Notes under the pieces: model-generated
What the model saw: the letters and a program-made list of their open reading frames with translations, nothing else
Databases searched by the model: none
What the model was told of the DNA's origin: nothing
Translations under genes and position numbers: made by a program
Assembly (NCBI RefSeq): GCF_932526225.1
Contig: NC_064036.1
Span: 14,253,181-14,317,180, forward strand
DNA length: 64,000 nucleotides
Origin: Nematostella vectensis
Taxonomy: Eukaryota; Cnidaria; Anthozoa; Actiniaria; Edwardsiidae
Reading direction: 5' to 3'
In this document: in pieces, positions 34,300 to 43,629 of the stretch
Position numbering within the stretch: position 1 is the first letter of the stretch
Layout of the letters: every line of letters starts with the position of its first letter

Positions 34300-37200
34300 G
34301 GCGGGATGAATTCAATGAACCAATTTTGGCGAGAAAAAGAAAGATTCGAACAAGGAAACGCAGAAGCAGTTCTCATTTTCACCCAAATATAAGACGTGTA
34401 TAATATGAAGCGATTAATCTTGTCGAACGAGTGTTCGGACACGATTCTATCAGAAAAGACCTTTCAAGACCTTTGCATATGGTTTCAAGACCTTTGCATA
34501 TGTCGTAATGGCGGCCACTCTTTTTGAACGCTCCTGCCTTCCCGAAGCAAAATATCTTCAAAAGAAGAGATGATAGAAATCTTGAGAGATGCAATAAGAC
34601 CACTAGAAGCTAAAGGTCGATGACCTAAAATCTTCAGTGGAACACCTAAATAAGAAATATGACGAAATTCTGTCGCAAATGGGAAAGATAAACCAAATGG
34701 TTCAGTCACATGGTTGCTCAATCAGAAAGTTAGAGAAATAATTAAACGAAGAGAAACAGAGAAGTAATAAAGCTCTGGAGAAAGCAGAAGAACTCGCCAA
34801 ATACCTGAGGAGAGACTGTCTTGAAATATCAGGCGTGCCTCCTAACAGGAACTACTCTATAAAAGACGTAGTAATGGCGATCCCTCTTACAACCCCAACG
34901 CCCCACCAAAGATCATTGTCAAGTTCGTCAGACGCGAGACTAGAAATGCTTTTTACTCCAATCGTCGAAAGCTGGCAGGAATGAAAGTTAGCGAGCTTCC
35001 TGGCCTTAATTTGGATGGGGGTGAAAGGATCTACGTATCCAAATCTTTAACAAAGCACAAAAAGAAGGTTAGAAAAAAGGATCAGATGGAAATACATCTG
35101 GATACAAAACGGCCGTATTTTCATCAAGAAGTCGGAGAATGAGAACGCGGTCGTAATAAATAGCTACGAAGACTACGCACGCTTCAAAAATGGTCTAAGG
35201 CATTGATGACACGAAGGTCAAGTCCTTCAAAGTGAACAAGCTGATACTATGGTCAAGACTTCCAAGGGGAACAAGCGAACTGAAATATAGGTATTTCTAG
35301 CCTAGGCATTTACAACCAGCTAATAACAACCATTTAGTTATACCCAAATGATTAGATGATGCCTGTACAAGCAAAAGTACAAGACCTGTACTCACAGATA
35401 ACGTTTTTCCTTTTCAACATTTGGACTCAAATGATTCCCATAAAGCCATAGGCTCCTGGGTCTACCAGAGTGAATCTCATCTTACTAACAAAATCGACCT
35501 TTTTAAGGATATTATTCAGTCCCCTAATCACTCGATAAAAAAAGACCGGGAAATTCTTCGGGAGGCGGAGAAGCAAAAGGGCTTCTCTATATTCAATTGC
35601 AATATTAATAGTCTGGGGAAGAATTTACCATAAATGAACGATATCCTATTAACGGTTGAGACAGCGCCAGATATAATTGCAATCTCAGAAACAAAGATAA
35701 ATATGAGAATACTTGCTTAAATTTGCATATACCAGGGTATTTGTTTAAAAACACAAACTCTAAAACAAATGCAGGAGGCTTTGGCCTTTATCTATCTAAA
35801 CAACTGAAATTTACACGGAGGCACGACTTAGATGTATCGGCGGGCGGAATGGAATCATGCTGGATAGAACTAGACCGTCGAAAACAAAAGAACACTAGAC
35901 ACCCAAGACATGAAAATAGAGAGCTGTTTTACGATAATTTACGATCTAAATTGAGTGATTTGACTAGCAAGGGCCGTGAAGTCTTAGTTATTGATGATAC
36001 AAATCAAAATTTTTTAAGATACCATGACGACAAACAAATTGCGGAGTATCTGGACATGTTATTGGACATTGTTATTGGTTTTATGCCAATCATCACTAAA
36101 CCTTCTCGAATAGCCGAACATAGTGCGACTCTCATTGATCACATTTACACCAACGTACCTGAAAAGGGAATTAAAACTGATATTTGTTTGGCTGATATTT
36201 CGGACCACTTGCCTGTTTTTTTGCACTGAGTGGCAAACTACCTACATCCAATAAACCTAAATACTACCGTGATTTCAAGGATTTTCATTATGGCGCTTTC
36301 CTCGATAAGCTAGAAACAGTAGATTTCAAAAGCCTTATTAATGCTAACATTAACGAGAGCATGACTAACATTGAAACAAACGTATCCAGAATCGTAGATA
36401 GCCACGCCCCTATAGGTAGGGCGTCTAAATAAAAAGAAAAAAACAATTAGATAAACCTTGGATCTCTACCGCTATTTTACTGTCGATAAAACATAGACAC
36501 AAATTATTTAAAACCTATTACTTCAGTTCACTTCAAATTCGCAAAAAGTAAAAGAATACAAATTATACAGTAATCAGCTTAATAGAATCATACAAGTAGC
36601 AAAAAAAAAACAATTCCTAGCTCAACAGTTTGAAATTAACAATTTGAAAAATACATGGAAACTTATCTGTACGATTATATCAGGGAAAAAATCAAACAAC
36701 AAGGATACAAATCAGTAAATTAGTGCGTAACAATAGGCTTTTCATCGACAAAAAAAGTATCTGTGAGCAACTCAATAGCCACTTTACCACCGTAGGCAAT
36801 AATCTGGCAGAAAAACTGCCCTCCCACAACGTAGACCCTACTGTATTTATTAAAAGGTCATTTATAGAAAGTTTCATGTTCCGCGGGATTACCCCACAAG
36901 AAGTACACGATGAGCTAATTAATTTAAAAGAAAATAAATCTGCCATAGCGATACCAAGGAAATGTATAAAGCTGGCAGCAGATCAAATTAATGAATCTCT
37001 TACTATAATATTTAATCAGTCGCTCCTTGAAGGAACCTTTATAGAAAAGTTTAAAATTTCAAAATTAACGCCAGTTGACAAAGGGGGTCAAGAGCTGGAC
37101 CCCTTTAACTATAGACCGATTTCAACACTTTCGGCACTTGCTTAAGTTTTTGAGAAACTTGTATGTAAACAGCTTGTTGCCTATTTGGAGAAGCACCAAA
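34300..37200 (+). mobile_element. Decayed non-LTR retrotransposon with ORF1, endonuclease and partial RT
   Basis: Remnants lie in the expected order. An ORF1-like coiled-coil and RNA-binding protein spans about 34560-35190 (ELAKYLRRDCLEISGVP, then PPKIIVKFVRRETRNAFYSN). An apurinic-type endonuclease spans 35421-36229 (FNCNINSL, PDIIAISETKI, NAGGFGLYL, SDHLPVFLH in frame pieces). The RT N-terminus is at 36723-37145 (LKENKSAIAIPRKCIKLAAD, DPFNYRPISTLSALAK). It is broken by several stops and frameshifts and ends near 37200, before the catalytic RT motifs. It is 3'-truncated or interrupted, unlike the 5'-truncated copy at 7 kb. Confidence 0.8.
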
Positions 37201-37883
37201 TCTTCTACAGTCTACGGACTGAGTGTGAATTAATTGGTTTTCACACCCGGGCCATGTATTTAATGAGGTGCTGTTTTGCTAGGCAACGGGCCGACGCTTT
37301 CACCTAATAACAACGGGAAATTTGAGGCAAAAAACTTTTCAGAAATATTAGTACCTAGACGTTTGGCAGCGCACTTTGAAAAAGCAAAGAATTTTGTTGC
37401 CACTTCAAGAAAGAGTCTTACAACAATGTGCTAGTAATAAGAATTTTAGAAACAACATTAAAGTGATGCATTTTACGGGGGGACTGAGGACTTTCATAGA
37501 AATGAGAATAACCCGCGCCGCGCCCCCCAGCCCGTTTTCCGTAGTTTTTCGTAGACCCCCAACGCCTAGGGTATACCGTCTGGGGGCCTCGTGGGAGAGG
37601 GGTGTGTTATAGGGGTCGTTTTCAAAGGGGATGGCGGCGAGCGCCCGTTTTCTGTGGTATTAAGGGAAGCGAGGGGGGAGCCTAATAGGATAACAGGGTG
37701 GCGGCCCCCCTTGTGTGGTAACATGTGGGAACCAAGGCACGAGATACAAGCACAATAAACGCAAAACGTCTTTATTCGTCTTTATTTACAAACACAATAA
37801 TACCTAGTAACGCCGTTTCGTCCAATATCAGGGCTCATCAGCACACCTAGCACACCAAAAGTACAGATGTGGACGGCACTAGA
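37201..37883. other. GC-rich transition with candidate ribozyme-like core
   Basis: G/C-rich sequence (37495-37730) with no gene. On the minus strand two AATAAA copies (about 37773-37790) could be poly(A) signals for leftward transcripts. CTGATGA and GAAAC at 37841-37815 resemble a hammerhead core (see findings). Confidence 0.4.
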
Positions 37884-38163
37884 TGCTCAAGGGATCGCAA
37901 AAACGTTCCGAGCTTGGGACGAAATCGCTAAGCCCGCAATGACTCAAGGGATCGCACAAACGTTCCATGCTTGGGACAAAATCGCTAAGCCCGCAATGAC
38001 TCAAGGGATCGCAAAAACGTTCCAAGCTTGGGACAAAATCACTTAGCCCGCAATGACTCAAAGGATCGCAAAAACGTTCCAAGCTTGGGACAAGATCTCA
38101 CTAAGCACGCAATGACCCAAAGGAACGCAAAAATGTCCCACGGTTGGGACAAAATCAATAAGC
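37884..38163 (-). repeat. 57-bp tandem repeat, 5 copies
   Basis: The word GGGATCGCAAAAACGTTCC or close variants repeats every 57-58 bp. Because 57 is a multiple of three, the minus strand keeps a repeating open frame of 19 residues (LERFCDPLSHCGLSDFVPS) at 38082-37879. The last unit is more diverged. Confidence 0.9.
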
Positions 38164-38195
38164 ACAAAAAAGACGAGCAAAATGTGAGGCAATGT

Positions 38196-38257
38196 AAGGT
38201 GTGTGGGCATCGAACCCACCAGACAAACACGAGTGAATGTCTCCGCCACGACACCTT
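38196..38257 (-). tRNA. Minimal tRNA-like structure (62 nt), probably pseudo-tRNA
   Basis: Read on the minus strand: AAGGTGT and ACACCTT form a perfect 7-bp acceptor stem. GTGGG-TTCGATG-CCCAC is a perfect 5-bp T arm with a 7-base loop. A-box-like TGGCGGAGACATTC and B-box GGTTCGATGCC are present. The middle is only 31 nt, too short for normal D and anticodon arms, and can form one stem (AGACA/TGTCT). No anticodon is assigned. It could be a tRNA-derived SINE head or a tRNA-like part of the adjacent element. Confidence 0.5.
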
Positions 38258-38739
38258 TAGAATATAGGGGCCTCCAAAGCTACCGAAGCCGAGACCCTTA
38301 TAAAGTCTGACCGTGGGTCCTTTATAGCTACTGAAAACCTACAAAGCTAGGAGCCGAGGCAAAGGTAGTAATCGAGGCACGAAGCCGAGACTACGATTGC
38401 CATGAAGCTGATTCCTGTGTTTGTGTGCAGGATAATGACTATGCGCTCTAAGTGTTTTATCAGAAACTTTTCAGGTACCGCGCACCGAAGTATATCCCTG
38501 TGACTAGAGAGGCCAGATGCAAGGCGTATGAATCTGTAGCCGGTAGTTTTAGCAATCCCGTGAGCTCGCATAAAAGCTTCAAATGTAGCGCTTTTTCGGA
38601 CGTCTTTTGGGGTTTTACGGCTAGGTTTCTGTGGTTATTGTGGCTAGGTTTCGCTTTTTTGCGAAAACTAGCCACATACCGAGCTCGAAAGCTATTACCA
38701 AAACAGATGAGTTGCTCGCGTTATATTGCGAAACTTTCT

Positions 38740-38960
38740 GGGGTATGACATGCCCGATGCTGTCCCAGGAGTGTGAAAGGCAAAAGAAAGGGTAAACTTA
38801 CGGTTTCCAAGCCGTCTTTCGGTATCAGAGACTCCCTTAGGTACCCCATTAGGCCATCATCGGTCATTACATTGAAGGTTTTCCCTGAGAGAGCTCGTAG
38901 CATTTGCCTCTCTTCGCCCTGGCAGCTATGCGTCGGCTCTACCTCCTCCAGACTCTGAAG
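38740..38960 (-). pseudogene. Element protein remnant
   Basis: Minus-strand frame reading QMLRALSGKTFNVMTDDG then LMGYLRESLIPKDG, bounded by frame breaks. It is not recognised and is part of the 38.4-43.5 kb block. Confidence 0.4.
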
Positions 38961-39643
38961 CTAAAGTTTCGCCGCCTCTCTAAGTAGGCCGCTCCGCTGT
39001 CGGTAATTACTTTCGCCTCTACGATGATTCTTTCGAGTAGAGACTGCCATTTCATTACGCGAATATTATGCGCGCAAATTGACGTGTTCACCTCTTCCAA
39101 TCCAACATCGTTGTGTTGCGTCCAAGGCGCCGGGACGAGTAATTCTTCGTCGTACTCACTGTTTCTTCGGCGAGCAATGTCGTCTATAGCGTTCTCAAAC
39201 TAGTCCATGGTAGAATGGCCTGCGTGTTCGTATTTTGAACGGCGAAACCGCTTGCCGCAGCATCAAATTCGCTGATGTAATGGCCCGTTTTAAGTTAGGA
39301 AAACCCCTCTCTGTCACTCACATGACGTTGCCGAAGTCAACCTCGTTACGTCGTGTAATCGCAATCAAAACGTTTCGAGAACGTTCTGTATGTTCTGTAT
39401 GTCGCATTTCGTAGCATACACTATATACGACCTCCTAACCCCCTCTTGGGTGAAAGAGCTTCGCGATATTCTTCGGGAGGCTGTGAGAGAGCAAAAACAG
39501 CGCGCTCATCAAAACGTAAACAAGCCGGTAATCTAATCACCTTGTGCTAAGGGCGAAAACGATGAACGTGGATTGGACCGCCACCCTACGGAGCGCGGAA
39601 TAACCGATTTTCGGCTGTAAATTCAAAGCCGCTAGCGTGGCGT

Positions 39644-40304
39644 TTAAACCTGAGTTTTACTCGAACACCTTGCTCCCAAACTCTTTGCGACTTTCTCGGT
39701 CTCTTTTTCATCTTTTCGCGTGTTTCCAGGGATTTTCTCGGGGGCCCTTTCTTGCTTTTTTTTCTCATGCGATGCGAGGCCGTGTCGAGCTCTGATAGTG
39801 GCCTTGAGCGCGTAGTATTTCTCTTGTCCCCGAAGTATTAACTGAAATTCTTTGTCTGAGATATGCCCGTTTTGTAGAGCTTTAGAGACTTGCTCGCTGA
39901 TCGAGTTTTTCTTACTCTCCGCTAAAACCATCGTGTCTTCGTGTTTAGCCACCTTGCTTGTAAGATCTCTAGAGACTATCCCTGCGCTTACGCCCATGAC
40001 ACCGATCACCCCAGCGATCCCTGCCAGCGGACCGCCGATCACAACCCCTATCCTACTCAGAGACTCCTACGCCGGCGCTGGAAAGCGCCCCTCCAGCGAT
40101 GCCGGATACCACAGGCACAGCATGGGTAACTGCAAAGGCGCGCTTATACTTTTTCCGCACCTGTCGATGATGCGTTATCTCGTTGTCTAGAACCGCCTGA
40201 GTGTCACATATTTTCTGAAGTCGGTAGCTTTGCACGTCGCCGCCGCTGTGCATACTGGGAAGCGAGGGGTATATGGCAGCACCGCTAACTTCGCTATTTT
40301 CCAT
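39644..40304 (-). pseudogene. Gly-rich hydrophobic element protein, frameshifted
   Basis: The ATG at 40304 starts MENSEVSGAAIYPSLPSMHS. A basic segment (EITHHRQVRKKYKRAF) precedes two glycine/valine-rich hydrophobic stretches (VVSGIAGGALSSAGVGV and VVIGGPLAGIAGVIGVMGV), then an amphipathic part (AESKKNSISEQVSKALQNG, DKEFQLI) and a Lys-rich tail. A one-base shift near 40066 separates the two hydrophobic parts, so about 215 residues are recoverable only across the shift. The paired hydrophobic helices suggest a membrane-active or virion-membrane protein. No homologue can be named from sequence alone. Confidence 0.55.
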
Positions 40305-40513
40305 TTTGTTATGCCGGAACTAGGCTAGTACAAGGCAAACAGGCTTGCCCTTAAAGTCCACCCGTCTACCGTAGTTATCCCTGATCCATATTTGGATACT
40401 CGAGAAAAACTTAGAGAAGTTGCTGCGACACAAACGGGGATGTCGGGTCAATAGACGACTTTCTCGTGCGGTCTCCCGCGGGTTTCTAGGCAAGCGAGAA
40501 CGTTTGAAGGCTC

Positions 40514-41195
40514 AAACTTATCGGCCGCGCAAAGATGAGAGTCTGTTCGCCTTTGGTGAGCACAGTATGTAGGATCACCATTGTATTGAACACAGCCCAC
40601 CTTCTTGTTTAATAGGACTGAGCATGGATTGGGAAGGCTTGCGGATGCTGGACGCGGAGGCGAAAGAGGGCGAAGAGGCGAAAAAGGAGAGAACGTTTGA
40701 AGGCTCGCCTAAGGAGAGCCATTTTGTGCGATCTACGATATCGCGGCAGATGTAGAGGGCCTCTATTTTCGCCAAAGCAAACTTAAGTGGGGGTTCCCCC
40801 AAGGGCAGTACGAGGCCCCGCTCCCCCAACTGATTGTCTTTAGCCTCTAGGCCAAATAGTGCGCAAAGCTCGGCATTCAGGAACGCAATGCCATTGGACA
40901 TAAACGCAATTTCCCCGGTGAGGGGATCCAGCTTCGCGGTCAGAATCTTGCTTTCAGCGCGGTTGATCGTTTCCACTATGAACTCGGCCGTGTGGCGAGC
41001 ACTGCCGGTGCGCCACGAAGCGTGGGCGCCTTATCGGCCGCTCGAAGTAGAGCGTCTGTTCGCCTTTGGTGAGCACAGTATGAAGGATCACAATTGTATT
41101 GAACACAGCCCGCCTTCGTGTTTAATAGGACTGAGCATGGATTGGGAAGGCTGGTGGATGCTGGACGAGGAGGCGAAAGAGGCGAAAAAGGCGGC
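40514..41195. repeat. Direct repeat of ~180 bp (40514-40690 and 41018-41195)
   Basis: Both copies contain CTGTTCGCCTTTGGTGAGCA, then TTTAATAGGACTGAGCATGG and the first codons of the plus-strand element gene. They are about 500 bp apart. The duplication copied the divergent promoter region and N-terminus of that gene next to the broken minus-strand frame. Confidence 0.85.
40700..41030 (-). pseudogene. Soluble element protein remnant
   Basis: The minus frame contains EFIVETINRAESKILTAKLD, PLTGEIAFMSNGIAFLNAEL, LFGLEAKDNQL, LPLGEPPLKFALAKIEALYI and DIVDRTKWLSLGEPSNVL, then enters the upstream duplicate and loses sense. The frame continues upstream beyond 40976 across a probable shift (DALLRAADKAPTLRGAPAVL). 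It is divergent from the plus-strand gene at 41137. The family is not identified. Mixed beta-rich composition could suit a structural protein, which is a guess. Confidence 0.5.
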
Positions 41196-42662
41196 AACTG
41201 CGGCGGGAGCCTCTATAGCCGAACATATCAAACACGCTATAGCCGAACATATCAAACACGCTATAGCCGAACAAATCAAACACGCAAAATCCGGTTTCCC
41301 TAGGTCTCTCACCCTCGGGCAAAAGCTACTCTACGCCGTGCCCGCGACCCCCGTGGAGAGCATGGCCTTAGACATCACCCCACTACTCACGCAGCTAGAA
41401 ATACACGTGGCTGAGGACAAATCATTCACGACTAGGGTCCAAGACATATTCAAACAGACAGTGATCACGCACAAGTCCGCCAAGGAGTCTCGCCGGTGGC
41501 TATCGGAGCCTTCCTATGGGTGCTGGCCACAGCAACTCAACTTTAGGGTCTGGTGCGCAACCGCCGGATACGGGATGTCCCTAACCGACCCCGTTTTCGA
41601 CACGCTCCCCTCTGTCATCAGGGGATTTCTAAGGTTTTACGTCTACTTTACCACCCGGAGGATACTCTACGAGCTCGGCGCCCCCCTGCCTGGCGACAGC
41701 CCGTTCACGCAAAAAGGTAACCCCTACAAGAAAGCCGCTTTCGAGCGTCTATGTATAGAGTTCGGTTTGCCGCGTGAGCCGGACTTCCGATGGAAAGGCG
41801 GGCGGAACCACGGGCTAGGCGATGTGTTTGTGTTCTATCCGGGGGAGGGGGTATCGCAACGTGCACGTGATCCGTGGCTACGACACGGCGGCGGACGAGT
41901 ACCCGAGCCACCTCAATCTGTTTAGCGACGAAGGTGGGACGTGCAATAGTGGGAAGCAGATGGGTTTCTTACGCATCGACGACCACGGGGGCGTGCAATA
42001 TAGCTGCTCTGCGCCTCCCAAAGGTGAGGGGTTGACAAAAGCAGGGCTAGGAAGACTCGATCGCTTGGTCGAGGCGTTCGGCTACACAGTGCTTGGCACG
42101 CCGGTAAACGTCCGTTCCTCTATCGCGGGGGCCGGTGGACCGAGTCATGGAGGCGCAGGCGGAGTTCACGAAGCTGCTTGAAGACGTGATCATAGAAAAC
42201 GACAACGCTCAAAGCGTGAAGGTACGAGTTAGCCGTGCAGGAGGCTAAGGTGAGACTAAGTCTTGCGGTCGCATAAGGAGTGTGGCTGATGCCGAGCGAT
42301 CTGGTGATAAATACGCAAAGTGTCGTGGGCTACAACAATAAACTGCAGAAAACCACAGACTCAATGACGCTCGGAGCTAACGCGATCAACACCGAAACAA
42401 AGCCAGTCGGTGCTCATAACATGGCCGGTGGGCATCCTAGGGTGCAACACGTGACCAAGGACCGCGAGGTGCGAAGCAAGGCCGTAGTGCACGCAGAGGG
42501 CGCGGCGCCTGTCCTTTTTTCGCGAACAACATCGCCCGGACCGAGCGAAAAAATGACCGCACCACCCTCAAGGCGGGGTTGTCGGCACTCACGGGGGCCG
42601 CGGCGTATTATGTTCCGATGATTGCTTTGCATTCGAAGAACCAAGAACGCGGCTACGGCTAG
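41137..42662 (+). pseudogene. Large soluble element protein, at least three frameshifts
   Basis: It starts MDWEGWWMLDEEAKEAKKA. Residues ~26-49 are three copies of an 8-residue unit (AIAEHIKH), followed by SLTLGQKLLYAVPATPVESM, ARWLSEPS-like SRRWLSEPSYGCWPQQLNF, RGFLRFYVYFTTRRILYELG and NHGLGDVFVFYPG. Then a shift occurs near 41850 into YRNVHVIRGYDTAADEYPSH, another near 42130 into MEAQAEFTKLLEDVIIENDN, a stop near 42246 before VWLMPSDLVINTQSVVGYNN, and a final shift near 42520 into ALTGAAAYYVPMIALHSKNQ, ending in TAG at 42662. It was probably ~500 residues with a short hydrophobic C-terminus. Function unknown. Confidence 0.55.
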
Positions 42663-43458
42663 AATGAGCAGCAACGCATTTTCGCCAAGGAATTTAACCG
42701 CTTCTCATGCAGCCTTAAACGCGATGCTGCCTACTAGCCCAGGGAGAAGCTCGCCTAGCTTTTTCCCGATAGCCTTAAGCCCGTTTTCGACCCCTCTGGC
42801 CACGGAGGAGAGCGACTTGCCGAGCGACGTCACAATGGCCGCGATCGTCGTCGCTACGGCAAACCCGATAGCGGTGACAGTAAAGCCGTACTTTTTGAAG
42901 ACGGCTTTGATGCGCGCTTTGAGCGGCTTTTGGTTCTCGAGCTCTCGGTTTTCGCGTTCTAGTTCGTCAATCTCGGATAGCCTTTCCTCGTTGCGCTCAC
43001 GGGCCTTTTGGAGGCGACTATCTGACGTGTTAGGGTCGTCGATGGTCTCCCTGCCTGTGGTTACCACCCCTTGTAGCTCTTGGACTCGTTCTTAGTTCTC
43101 CTGGATAACCGCGTCTATCTCTGCCATAGACCCCATCGCCAGCTTGAAGCCTTTCAACTTCGCAACGTCCTGTCGAACGTCCATGTTCTCATTAAACAGC
43201 TTTCTTGTTTTAGTCCAACCTCCTTTGCCGAGGTTGCGAAGCTGTATTAGCGTCTTTCCCCTCTCGTCTGACTGGAACCGTATCAGATTCTCGTTAAGGT
43301 CTGGGTATTTCTCCCTGACGGACTGGATACCGAGTCTTGTCGCTGCACCCTCTGTGGTGAACGAGGTTTCAGCGGTAGTTTGCGTCCGGCCTCGTCGTCC
43401 CTGTCTTTGGCGGACGCACCCGGCAAGGTATCGTCAATGTCAACGTCAACATCAGCCA
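42600..43458 (-). pseudogene. Coiled-coil plus membrane element protein, broken
   Basis: ATG at 43458 (MADVDVDIDDTLPGASAKDR). A shift leads into TRLGIQSVREKYPDLNENLI and LRNLGKGGWTKTRKLFNEN. A TAA interrupts near 43094, followed by an E/R-rich coiled coil (RNEERLSEIDELERENRELE) and hydrophobic segment FTVTAIGFAVATTIAAIVTS. An amphipathic LGKSLSSVARGVENGLKAIG, a TGA near 42703 and a second hydrophobic segment (NALLLILAVAAFLVL) follow. It is convergent with the plus gene ending at 42662. The order (disordered, coiled coil, two membrane segments) is clear, but the function is unknown. Confidence 0.55.
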
Positions 43459-43629
43459 TGATGCGTAAATCATGCCACGCTATATTAGACATGTCTAACA
43501 GTTCGCACCATAGTCACGTGACGTCATACTACTAGGAATGTCAGTCTGCGATAAACTTGACCCCCAACGACCACCCAGAACTCCTCTGGGGTTAAAAGAC
43601 GAGAGAACTGTCCACCGGGCCACTCTCAA

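Larger units (their letters stand above)
38440..43460. mobile_element. Decayed multi-gene element of unknown class (possible large DNA transposon or virus-like element)
   Basis: The block is visibly richer in G and C than its flanks and packed with broken intron-less frames on both strands: minus 38960-38740, 40304-39644, ~41030-40700 and 43458-42600, and plus 41137-42662. The proteins include glycine-rich hydrophobic and coiled-coil types. Similar protein sets recur, as I recall and cannot verify here, in many copies in cnidarian genomes. No terminal inverted repeats, polymerase, integrase or transposase were found, so the class is open. The stretch 38960-39590 holds further minus-strand coding remnants (NAIDDIARRRNSEYDEELLV). 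Confidence 0.55.

Noticed and set aside
40834-41136. N-terminal extension of the plus-strand element gene back to 40834
   Set aside because: The sequence is antisense to a better-supported minus-strand remnant. The start at 41137 matches the duplicated gene start near 40624.
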